Of a DNA stretch of 8,606 bases, positions 1 through 6,056 are shown piece after piece. Source of the DNA: an uncultured Clostridia bacterium (GTDB lineage: Bacteria; Bacillota; Clostridia; Christensenellales; Aristaeellaceae). Where the stretch lies: contig CALCUD010000135.1 of NCBI GenBank assembly GCA_937906775.1, positions 1 through 8,606 on the forward strand, in the 5' to 3' direction. Position numbers and translations under genes: made by a program. The notes beneath the pieces are model-generated. The model was given only the letters and a program-made list of their open reading frames with translations, was not told the DNA's origin and made no database searches. The number at the start of each line of letters is the position of its first letter. Position 1 is the first letter of the stretch.

Positions 1-91
1 GACGTCGCTGGCAAATGCGGAGGCGGAGGCGAGCAGCTGACTGTCCGCAGTGGACATCGAAGCCGCCAGAATCGCCGAAAGGAGGACGCCC
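1..91 (+). other. Upstream edge: possible tail of a preceding + strand gene and leader of the J-protein gene
   Basis: No complete gene fits here. One + frame ends at a TGA at 38-40 after a short Ala/Glu/Ser-rich run, and another stays open to a TGA at 97-99, which would overlap the next start codon by a few bases. Either could be the C-terminus of an upstream gene in the same operon, but the fragment is too short to choose between them or to name a product. The strong ribosome binding site of the J-protein gene (GGAGG at 81-85) lies in this stretch. No promoter is visible, which fits an operon that begins before the window. Confidence 0.25.
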
Positions 92-904
92 ATGCTTGAC
101 GATCCTTACAAGGTATTGGGGGTAAGTCCCAACGCCACAGATGACGAAATTAAACAGGCTTACCGAAATCTGGCAAAGAAATATCATCCGGATCTGAATC
201 CAGGTGATAAAGCTGCCGAAGCAAAAATGCGCGAAGTCAACGAAGCTTACACCGAAGCGCTCCGGATCCGGAAAGGCGGCGGTTCATCTGCCGGATATTC
301 ATCCGGATATTCTTCATCCGGATACTCGTCAGGCTATTCCGGCGGATACGGCAACAGCGGCGGATACGGTTCCAATTCCGGAAACCAGCACGGATACGGT
401 TATCAGAATTACTCGCAGGAAAACAACGGTAATCCTTTCTCCGGATTCGGCTTTGGATTTGATCCCTTCTCTTCAGTATTCGGCAACGGACCACGTTCCT
501 CCCAGTATCAGCAGCGTCGGTACGCGGACCCGGAACTTGAAACTGTAGGCCAGCATGTTCTGGCCCGTCGCTTCAATGAAGCGATCAATCTGTTGAACCG
601 TATCCCCCGTCACGGAGCAGACTGGCACGCGCTATACGCCCGTGCGGATTACGAACTTGGCAATCAGATCTCGGCGCTGGATCACGCCCGGGAAGCTGTC
701 CGTCAGGCTCCCGGAGACGCGGAATACCAGGAATTGCTCTCAACCATCGAATCAGGAAGGCAAAGCTACCGGCAAACGCAGACCGGCGGCGGATATGATT
801 TCAAATCGATGATTTGCGCCAATCCCTGTCTTACCTGTTGCGCTGTTAATGTGTTGCTGAATTGTTGTCTTGGCGGTTGCGGCCGCTATGGAATGTTCTG
901 TTGA
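92..904 (+). CDS. J-domain (DnaJ-like) protein with TPR-like region and Cys-rich tail
   Basis: A 270-aa J-domain co-chaperone-like protein, expected to stimulate a DnaK/Hsp70 ATPase; the client is unknown. The J domain spans about residues 3-60, with the diagnostic HPD at 32-34 after a basic helix II. Residues 62-113 are a low-complexity Gly/Tyr/Ser linker, followed by a Gly/Phe patch (114-131). Residues 147-222 are helical and resemble one or two TPR repeats. The last 30 residues hold eight cysteines (242, 246, 249, 250, 258, 259, 263, 270), several as CC pairs. The CxxCxGxG zinc fingers and substrate domains of true DnaJ are absent, so this is not the main dnaJ. The ATG at 92 was chosen over an in-frame ATG at 50 because GGAGG sits 6 nt before it and the J domain begins at once. 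It is the first complete gene of a three-gene operon, 16 nt before the next. The fold call is firm; the specific role is unknown. Confidence 0.9.
   Translation: MLDDPYKVLGVSPNATDDEIKQAYRNLAKKYHPDLNPGDKAAEAKMREVNEAYTEALRIRKGGGSSAGYSSGYSSSGYSSGYSGGYGNSGGYGSNSGNQHGYGYQNYSQENNGNPFSGFGFGFDPFSSVFGNGPRSSQYQQRRYADPELETVGQHVLARRFNEAINLLNRIPRHGADWHALYARADYELGNQISALDHAREAVRQAPGDAEYQELLSTIESGRQSYRQTQTGGGYDFKSMICANPCLTCCAVNVLLNCCLGGCGRYGMFC
287..375 (+). repeat. Degenerate short tandem repeats encoding a Gly/Tyr/Ser linker
   Basis: Imperfect units of about 12-15 bases built on TCATCCGGATATTC and later GGCGGATACGG recur in frame inside the J-protein gene. They encode repeated SSGYS and GGYG motifs between the J domain and the TPR-like region. 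The repeats vary at third positions, so they look like an old, selected low-complexity linker rather than a fresh expansion. Confidence 0.6.
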
Positions 905-920
905 AAAAGGAGTAAAAATC

Positions 921-1334
921 ATGACTTTCTGGCAAAAGCTTAAACTCAGACTGGCAAATTTTATGCAAGGCCGTCACGGTGCTGACAACCTTGGAATGTT
1001 TACCTTGATCACAGGTCTGATTCTCTCGTTGCTGAGCTCATTTACCGGTTTAGGTTTTCTGTCTTTTCTCGGGCTGGTCCTTTATATTCTCACCCTGTTT
1101 CGTATGTTTTCCCGCAATCAGGAGGCACGTGCCCGTGAAAACAGAAAATACATCGATTTGACGTCCAACTGGAAAACAAAGTTCAGTCAGTTCATCAAAC
1201 GTTGCAAAAACCGCAAGGAATATATGTATTTCAAATGTCCGCAATGCAAAACGCTGTTGCGTCTCAAACGCGGTTGCGGAGAAAAACAGATTACGTGCGC
1301 ACGTTGTTCCCATCAATTCACGAAAAAAGCCTGA
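921..1334 (+). CDS. Small membrane protein with two helices and a C-terminal zinc ribbon
   Basis: A 137-aa protein of unknown function. Two hydrophobic segments at about residues 24-42 and 44-62 form a membrane hairpin, with a basic N-terminus before them. A charged linker (about 63-100) leads to a Cys-rich end: CPQC at 106-109, Cys119, CARC at 126-129 and His131, which looks like a four-cysteine zinc ribbon. The positive-inside rule puts both ends in the cytosol (inference). The ATG at 921 was chosen because AAAGGAG lies 8 nt upstream; an in-frame ATG at 870 would overlap the J-protein gene. It sits 16 nt after that gene and 17 nt before the GTPase gene, so the three are almost certainly co-transcribed. 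A membrane-tethered zinc ribbon beside a J protein suggests a scaffold or adaptor, but nothing in the sequence proves a function. Confidence 0.82.
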   Translation: MTFWQKLKLRLANFMQGRHGADNLGMFTLITGLILSLLSSFTGLGFLSFLGLVLYILTLFRMFSRNQEARARENRKYIDLTSNWKTKFSQFIKRCKNRKEYMYFKCPQCKTLLRLKRGCGEKQITCARCSHQFTKKA

Positions 1335-1351
1335 ATTCGGAGGACGCTTCC

Positions 1352-3331
1352 GTGACAACAACTGTTGGCATACTGGCCCACGTGGATGCCGGAAAAACGA
1401 CATTGTGCGAGCAGCTGCTCTTCCGTGCCGGCGTTTTACGTAAACCGGGCCGGGTTGATAACGGCAATACCCTGCTCGATCATGATCCGGTGGAACAGAG
1501 TCGCGGAATCACGATCTTTTCAGGGGTTTCCGATTTCAACATTGGCAGCGATCCGTTTACCCTGATAGACACCCCCGGTCATGTGGATTTTGTGGCTGAA
1601 ACAGTCCGCTGCCTTCCAGTGCTCGACATTGCCGTTTTGTTGATCGATGGCGGAAGTCCTCTGCCAGGACACATACGCACCCTGTTTTCACTGACAGAGA
1701 AATATAAGATTCCCGCAATATTCTTCCTGAATAAATGCGACCTCATTTCCTTCAACCGGGTTCACACATTCTCTGCTGTTTCCGCTTCAATAACCTCCGG
1801 ATTGGTTTCTGTTTCTTCCGACGGGATAGATCTGGAATCGTTGGCTTCTTTGGACGACGGCTTCTGTGAACGCTATCTGGAAAATCATGCGACACAACAG
1901 GATGCCTGGAATGTTTTATGCCGTCTGACGGCGGAGCGGAAGGCTTTTCCGGTTCTGACCGGCGCCGCTTTACAGGGAGACGGTCTGGATCAGTTGGAAG
2001 AAGTGCTTCTTCGGGTAAGCCGGCTTCTTTCCGGAAAATGGGCCAGTCTGGATATCCGGTCGCCGCTGGCACGGATCTGGCAGGTTCGGATCGAGTCTGA
2101 CGGGACCCGTGTCAGTTATCTTCGTGTTCTTCAGGGAACATTCACGCCGCGTCTTTCTGTTCCCGTGGGTGAAAATGTACAGAAAATCTATCAGCTCCGC
2201 CGTTATCGCGGAGAAAATTACTCCACCGTGCCGCAAGCTCTGCCGGGGGATATTATTGGTGCGACCGGACTTACCGGAATAAACTGCATGGATTCCATCT
2301 CTGCAGACGGTTTGATTTCTTCCGATGAGTCTGTTCCGGAAGCTGTTTTACTGACAGCCGTAGAATCTTCGGACGGTACATTCCCTGAGATTCTGTTTGA
2401 TAAGCTTCGGATCCTGTCAGAGGAAGAACCTTCTCTGGCTGTTGAATGGGATCCGGTTCACCGTCAGCCGCTGGTACGTGTCATGGGGACGGTCCAGACT
2501 GAAGTTCTTGCTCAGCTTCTGCAGAACCGCTTTCGTCTCTCCGTCCGTTTCCATCCGCCTAAGGTATTATATCGCGAAACGATTCATGGCTGCAGTATCG
2601 GCTGCGGTCATTATGAACCGCTCCGTCACTATGCCGAGGTCCGTCTTCGGCTGGAAGAGGCGCCTCGCGGCAGCGGGATCTCCTTTGAAAGCCGTTGCCA
2701 TGAGGACGACTTAAGTCTCAATTGGCAGCGTCTGATCAGAACTCACATTTTTGAAAAGCAGCACAAAGGGGTTCTGACCGGCTCTCCTCTGACGGATGTC
2801 CGCGTTGTGCTTTTAGCCGGTCGTGATCATCTGAAGCACACCGAGGGCGGAGACTTTCGGGAAGCGGTTTATCGGGCGGTCCGTCACGCTCTCATGAAAG
2901 CGGACAGCCGTCTGCTGGAACCGTTTTACCGTTATTCTGTTACAGTTCCGTTGAATCTGCAGGGAAAAGTCATAACAGAACTGACATCTCTCGGAGCGAC
3001 CAGCGACTGTACCGAAACGCTCGGCGACTCCGTCAGGATCAGCGGACGCTGCCCTGTCCGTTCCATGATGTCCTGGCCTGTTTATCTGCGTACGCTTACA
3101 CATGGCAAAGGGGACGTTCAGCTGGAGTCAGACGGTTATGACGATTGCTGTGAATCCGAAAAGATCATCCGGGAAATAGGCTATTCATCAGACGCAGACA
3201 GGGAAAACCCCGCAGGAAGTGTATTCTGTTCGCACGGCGCAGGCTACTATGTCTCGTGGCAGGACGCTGAGTCAATGATGCACATTCATCCGAAATCAGT
3301 TACGGAAACACCCGAGCCCAGAGTTTTGTAA
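1352..3331 (+). CDS. TetM/EF-G-like translation-factor GTPase
   Basis: A 659-aa GTPase of the EF-G/TetM superfamily, expected to act on the ribosome. All G motifs are visible: AHVDAGKT (9-16), RGITI (51-55), DTPGH (73-77), NKCD (127-130) and TGAAL (203-207). EF-G-like domains II to V follow, with the domain V GKGD and GY motifs near 585-596 and a Cys/His/Gly-rich end (FCSHGAG, 625-631). Where TetM has its PVSTPADFRML loop, which is important for displacing tetracycline, this protein has KHTEGGDFREA (495-505). I recall this version as typical of chromosomal TetM-like GTPases in Clostridia, so tetracycline resistance should not be assumed. It is slightly longer than TetM (about 639 aa). The start is a GTG at 1352 with GGAGG 8 nt before it; the ORF is open further upstream but would overlap the zinc-ribbon gene. 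It is the last gene of the operon and I see no clear terminator after it. Confidence 0.9.
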   Translation: MTTTVGILAHVDAGKTTLCEQLLFRAGVLRKPGRVDNGNTLLDHDPVEQSRGITIFSGVSDFNIGSDPFTLIDTPGHVDFVAETVRCLPVLDIAVLLIDGGSPLPGHIRTLFSLTEKYKIPAIFFLNKCDLISFNRVHTFSAVSASITSGLVSVSSDGIDLESLASLDDGFCERYLENHATQQDAWNVLCRLTAERKAFPVLTGAALQGDGLDQLEEVLLRVSRLLSGKWASLDIRSPLARIWQVRIESDGTRVSYLRVLQGTFTPRLSVPVGENVQKIYQLRRYRGENYSTVPQALPGDIIGATGLTGINCMDSISADGLISSDESVPEAVLLTAVESSDGTFPEILFDKLRILSEEEPSLAVEWDPVHRQPLVRVMGTVQTEVLAQLLQNRFRLSVRFHPPKVLYRETIHGCSIGCGHYEPLRHYAEVRLRLEEAPRGSGISFESRCHEDDLSLNWQRLIRTHIFEKQHKGVLTGSPLTDVRVVLLAGRDHLKHTEGGDFREAVYRAVRHALMKADSRLLEPFYRYSVTVPLNLQGKVITELTSLGATSDCTETLGDSVRISGRCPVRSMMSWPVYLRTLTHGKGDVQLESDGYDDCCESEKIIREIGYSSDADRENPAGSVFCSHGAGYYVSWQDAESMMHIHPKSVTETPEPRVL

Positions 3332-3509
3332 CAAAAACAGCTGTGAGGTCATGGAACAGATGATCCCGGACAGCTGCCTGTTGCTCAATGATCTTCTTTT
3401 CCGTCTGATACAGACTCATTTGAATCATGCTGTTCTGATATTCAATGTCCACATGACAGCGCACCTGATCACCGGGATGATAAATCACTCTGTCGGTCTC
3501 AATTTTCAT
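3300..3509 (-). CDS. Small orphan protein of unknown function (69 aa)
   Basis: I do not recognise this 69-aa protein. It begins MKIETDRVIYHPGDQ, shows alternating beta-like hydrophobic residues up to about residue 35, then a helical stretch and a tail ending LWARVFP. There is no signal peptide, membrane segment or cysteine cluster; the single Cys is at about residue 18. The ATG at 3509 was chosen over upstream in-frame starts because AAGGAG (3522-3517) lies 7 nt before it. Its 3' end overlaps the convergent GTPase gene by 32 nt. On its 5' side lie a terminator hairpin and a 14-bp palindrome that separate it from the lacI pseudogene. The strong binding site and sensible start support a real gene, but the short length leaves doubt. 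Confidence 0.6.
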   Translation of the reverse strand: MKIETDRVIYHPGDQVRCHVDIEYQNSMIQMSLYQTEKKIIEQQAAVRDHLFHDLTAVFVTKLWARVFP

Positions 3510-3522
3510 GCGGCAACTCCTT

Positions 3523-3572
3523 AAAAAACAAAAGCGATGATATTCTCTCCGATAGCGAAAGAATATCATCGC
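3523..3572 (-). terminator. Intrinsic terminator downstream of the lacI pseudogene, in the orphan gene's leader
   Basis: Two perfect 13-base arms (GCGATGATATTCT at 3534-3546 and its complement at 3560-3572) enclose a 13-nt loop. On the - strand the hairpin is followed directly by TTTTGTTTTTT, as expected of a Rho-independent terminator. The T-tract runs into the AAGGAG ribosome binding site of the 69-aa gene, so termination here would also cut that gene off from lacI transcripts. On the + strand no T-run follows the hairpin. Confidence 0.8.
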
Positions 3573-3591
3573 AATCCTTATTTCACAATAT

Positions 3592-3605
3592 GTTATGCGC
3601 ATAAC
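3592..3605. promoter_or_regulatory. Perfect 14-bp palindrome with central CpG, candidate LacI-family operator
   Basis: GTTATGCGCATAAC is an exact inverted repeat with no spacer and a central CG, the usual architecture of LacI/GalR-family operators. It lies 16 bases beyond the stop codon of the lacI-like gene and about 80 bases before the start of the 69-aa gene. That the linked regulator binds it is inference; no second copy was noticed upstream of lacI. Confidence 0.45.
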
Positions 3606-3621
3606 CTTTGGGCGTGTCTGT

Positions 3622-4652
3622 TTACTTTTTATCAATTAATATTTGAATGCTTTTACCATGTACTGTTCTGGTATTCTGAACAATATTGACCGGTTGCTTC
3701 TGTTGTCCACGAAGAATGTCGATCATAGCTTTGACAGCAGCTTCCGCTTTTTTCGTCACATCCTGATGCACAGTGGTCAGTCTGGGACGGATCACATGTG
3801 CCAGAATGTTATCGTCGAATCCGGTAACAGATATATCGTCCGGAACGGTATAACCATGGTCAGTCAGATAATCTATAGCTTCAACAGCGTAATAATCCGA
3901 GATGAAAACCCATACGGTTTCATTCTCAATACCTATTCGCTGTGTTAAAACTTTCAGATCATGCTCTCTGAGCTTCCGGTCCTTGGAAATCATGAAATAC
4001 CGCTGACGATTCCATTCAATCCCGGCTTCTCCGAGCGCGTCAATATGTCCCTGCAGTCTCTTTGCATCAACGCCCCACAAAGTTGGCTGATCACCGATGA
4101 AAAGCATGTTCCGGTGCCCTTGCTTCAACAGGTATCGCGTCAGTTGATACATTCCGTGCCGGTCATTCAAACCGATGTTGTTATATTGTTCTCCCTCATC
4201 AAAGTAACAATCAATGAACATAATAGGTTCCCTGGACACGCTGACAAGTTCACGGCATTGATTGGCCTGCAAGCCCATGACGATCAATCCGTCCGCGTTC
4301 CATGTCCGGGCTATCCGGTGGATGTCGTTAGCGTTTTGTGCCGCATGCAGCATCATATAATATCCTTCTGTACGGATAGCATTTTCCAAAGCGCCGACCA
4401 TCTGACTTACAAAGGGATCCTGCAAAGCATACTTTTCTTCTCTGTTCGGGTAATTGGTAATCACGCCGATAATTGAACTTTCCCCCTGTGCCAGCATTCG
4501 CGCACCCATGTTGGAATATACTGATATTCCTCCAGCTTTTTGCGTATAATTTCTGCCGTTTCCGGAGACATTTTTTTAAGATGTCCATGAATAACATTGG
4601 ATACTGTAGCAGTAGAAACATTCAGTGCTTCCGCGATCTCTTTAATCGTCAT
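3622..4652 (-). pseudogene. LacI-family transcriptional regulator, split by a one-base frameshift
   Basis: The first frame (start ATG at 4652, GGAG 8 nt upstream) encodes a typical LacI helix-turn-helix: TIKEIAEALNVSTATVSNVI at residues 2-21, then the hinge up to YIP at 45-47. The other frame (3622 to about 4512) carries the whole periplasmic-binding-protein-like effector domain, starting NMGARMLAQG and ending with the family signatures VPDDISVTGFDDN and LTTVHQDV. The junction is at 4509-4514: CCAACATG would need one extra A to read P-N-M, the usual LacI continuation. Rejoined, the protein would be about 343 aa, normal for the family. No slippery sequence is visible, so this is either a true inactivating mutation or a sequencing/assembly error; the rest of the frame is intact, so any decay is recent. 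No sugar-use genes are adjacent, so the effector is unknown. Confidence 0.85.
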
Positions 4653-4745
4653 AACAGGATCTCCGCATCAATTTTCGTTGTAATACGCCTTTATCGCTCA
4701 TTTATGACAGTCAGCTCATTCGTATGTTGTTTCCGGACTGTTCAT

Positions 4746-4775
4746 AATATAGATTAACATTGAGAAGCATGACAA
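4746..4775 (-). promoter_or_regulatory. Candidate sigma-A promoter of the lacI-like gene
   Basis: Read on the - strand, TTGTCA (4775-4770) and TATATT (4751-4746) are separated by 18 nt. Each differs from consensus by one base (TTGACA, TATAAT). It would give a leader of roughly 85-90 nt before the ATG at 4652. The region 4653-4867 otherwise holds no gene on either strand that I can support. Confidence 0.45.
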
Positions 4776-4790
4776 TCAATAATCGGGTTC

Positions 4791-4812
4791 CCGGATGATA
4801 ACCGGATGATAA
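4791..4812. repeat. Tandem 11-bp direct repeat
   Basis: CCGGATGATAA occurs twice head to tail (4791-4801 and 4802-4812), just upstream of the candidate lacI promoter on the - strand. It could be a regulator half-site pair or a chance slippage duplication; nothing decides between them. Confidence 0.5.
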
Positions 4813-4867
4813 TATGAATGAATTCGGCAGAAACAGCAGACTTTTCTGCAAAAGCCAAATGATCGCT

Positions 4868-4912
4868 AAAAAAAGCTGTGAAATCCGGGAATCCTCCATC
4901 CCTTTTCACAGC
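4868..4912 (-). terminator. Intrinsic terminator of the S24 repressor/LexA-like operon
   Basis: On the - strand, GCTGTGAAA and TTTCACAGC (4912-4904 and 4883-4875) form a 9-bp stem, extended inward by a GGGA/TCCC pairing. Seven Ts (4874-4868) follow at once. It begins 25 nt after the stop codon of the small LexA-like gene. Confidence 0.88.
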
Positions 4913-4937
4913 CTTTATATACCTGATCCGGCGTTGA

Positions 4938-5183
4938 TTACACAACATTCTTTCGCTTCTCCGGAAGGACAAAATAAAATCTGCTCTGCCCTTCGTTTTT
5001 TCCAAGCAATCCTTCTCCTACCATCCGGTTCAGATAGCCGGCTGTTGTGGATGTGGAAGATAAACCCGCGGCAGCGCTGATTTCACGTACGGAAGGATGA
5101 CGGCCGTATTTCGTAAAAAAGGCATTCATGAACACAATAATGGTTTCACGGGTCTTCAAATTGCGTGGAGCTCCTCTTTCCAT
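4938..5183 (-). CDS. Stand-alone LexA-type winged-helix DNA-binding protein (81 aa)
   Basis: An 81-aa protein that corresponds only to the N-terminal DNA-binding domain of LexA. Helix I is RETIIVFMNAFFTKYG (12-27), helix II is PSVREISAAAG (30-40) and the recognition helix region is LSSTSTTAGYLNRMVGEGLL (41-60). A beta wing (about 61-73) and a basic tail follow. The LexA linker, the Ala-Gly cleavage site and the S24 peptidase domain are all missing, and the stop codon and terminator follow, so this is not a simple truncation at the window edge. The ATG at 5183 was preferred to an in-frame ATG at 5210 because AGGAGG (5198-5193) lies 9 nt before it; the upstream choice would overlap the previous gene. 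It lies 14 nt behind the S24 repressor gene, its ribosome binding site touching that gene's stop codon. It could be a DNA-binding partner, competitor or non-cleavable repressor (inference). Confidence 0.85.
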   Translation of the reverse strand: MERGAPRNLKTRETIIVFMNAFFTKYGRHPSVREISAAAGLSSTSTTAGYLNRMVGEGLLGKNEGQSRFYFVLPEKRKNVV

Positions 5184-5197
5184 GAAAGACTTCCTCC

Positions 5198-6004
5198 TTA
5201 CTTGAGCCATGCGGCTATCTCGTTCTCTGTGGCATATTGATCTCTGCGAAGGACGCCCAGTACACGCCCGATACAGCGTACATCGTCATCATCGCTGAAT
5301 TTCATGATCGGATAAGCCGGGTTGTGGCTGAAAAGCCCCTCTTTGCGATATTCTTTGATATATCCGGTATTACCGTTCACAAAGATTCCGATTTCGCCGA
5401 TCTTGACCCGTGACATATGCTGTACAAGAACCTGATCACCGTCATAAAAGGTCGGTTCCATACTGTCACCGCTGACATGAATGATTTCATCAGCCATTTC
5501 GATCAAAGGGTCAGCAACCAGCCAGACCATTTCTCCGGTTGATTCGCCGATATCGTAACTGTAACCGGCGGCCGCGCTCAGGTCGTTTCGGAACAGCCTG
5601 ACAAGTTTTTTTCTGGGCGGGTATTCGGCTTCTTTTTTCTGCATTTCATAAAGCGCGTCCATTTCGCACAGGATCACCTTGCGATTATTGTCATCCAATC
5701 GGCGATAGCGCTTCTCCAGTTCAGGGATTTCGGCCCGGCCGGATTTTTCATTGGCAATTCCTTCCCCTGTAATACCGAAAAATTCGCTGATCGGAAGTCC
5801 CAGCGCGCGGCACAGGACAGGAACGCTGGCTACATCCGGGCGGCTTCGGCCCGCTTCCCATGCTCCGACAGCATTTTTCTTGACCCCTGCCAGAAGACCG
5901 AGCTGCAATTGACTCATCCCGGCTTTCATCCGATATTCACGAATCAGATCGCCGTAAGCTTTTCCAGCTTCATTTTTCATTTCGGCAGAATTCACATTTC
6001 CCAT
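5198..6004 (-). CDS. XRE-family HTH repressor with C-terminal S24 (LexA/CI-like) peptidase domain
   Basis: A 268-aa CI-like repressor. The XRE helix-turn-helix covers about residues 17-75 (SQLQLGLLAGVKKNAVGAWE at 31-50). A charged, coiled linker (about 90-135) leads to the S24 domain. The elements for self-cleavage are present: a candidate Ala-Gly site at 146-147 (SAAAGYSYDIGE), nucleophile Ser181 in SGDSMEPTF, and general-base Lys217 in GYIKEY. It is therefore expected to repress its targets until RecA or another signal triggers autolysis; the trigger is inferred from family knowledge. The ATG at 6004 has a modest AAGGGGG site 8 nt upstream. It heads a two-gene operon with the solo LexA winged-helix gene and is transcribed divergently from the ornithine carbamoyltransferase gene. 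TTTGTC repeats over its promoter suggest autorepression. No phage structural, integrase or ImmA-type protease genes are in the window, so prophage origin is not supported. Confidence 0.9.
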   Translation of the reverse strand: MGNVNSAEMKNEAGKAYGDLIREYRMKAGMSQLQLGLLAGVKKNAVGAWEAGRSRPDVASVPVLCRALGLPISEFFGITGEGIANEKSGRAEIPELEKRYRRLDDNNRKVILCEMDALYEMQKKEAEYPPRKKLVRLFRNDLSAAAGYSYDIGESTGEMVWLVADPLIEMADEIIHVSGDSMEPTFYDGDQVLVQHMSRVKIGEIGIFVNGNTGYIKEYRKEGLFSHNPAYPIMKFSDDDDVRCIGRVLGVLRRDQYATENEIAAWLK

Positions 6005-6026
6005 TGTCAGCGCCCCCTTCTCAGAT

Positions 6027-6056
6027 ATTATAGTGCAATATATTTGTCTTTGTCAA
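6027..6056 (-). promoter_or_regulatory. Consensus sigma-A promoter of the S24 repressor operon
   Basis: On the - strand a perfect TTGACA (6056-6051) and a perfect TATAAT (6032-6027) are 18 nt apart, giving a leader of about 15-20 nt before the ATG at 6004. Two TTTGTC hexamers overlap the -35 box and spacer. A consensus promoter under operator-like repeats is the usual design of a strongly repressed, inducible or autoregulated gene. Confidence 0.85.

Noticed and set aside
1352..3331. Tetracycline resistance gene (tetM/tetW)
   Set aside because: The protein belongs to the same superfamily, but the domain IV loop differs and the gene sits in a chromosomal operon without mobile elements; I call it only a TetM-like GTPase.
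3332..3400. Terminator for the GTPase operon near the CAGCTG repeats
   Set aside because: The two CAGCTG copies are short, do not give a compact stem, and no T-run follows on the + strand.
3961..4476. Long + strand open frame (171 codons) opposite the lacI-like gene
   Set aside because: It is antisense to the conserved LacI effector domain, has no ribosome binding site, and its translation shows no family features.
4509..4515. Programmed ribosomal frameshift in the lacI-like gene
   Set aside because: The junction reads CCAACATG with no slippery run, no upstream Shine-Dalgarno stimulator and no downstream hairpin noticed.
5184..5210. Upstream ATG (5210) as start of the small LexA-like protein
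   Set aside because: It would overlap the S24 repressor gene and put the strong AGGAGG inside the coding region; the ATG at 5183 has ideal spacing from it.
5198..6004. Prophage immunity region
   Set aside because: A CI-like S24 repressor alone is not enough; no integrase, phage structural, Cro-like divergent gene or att site was seen, and the divergent gene is arginine metabolism.
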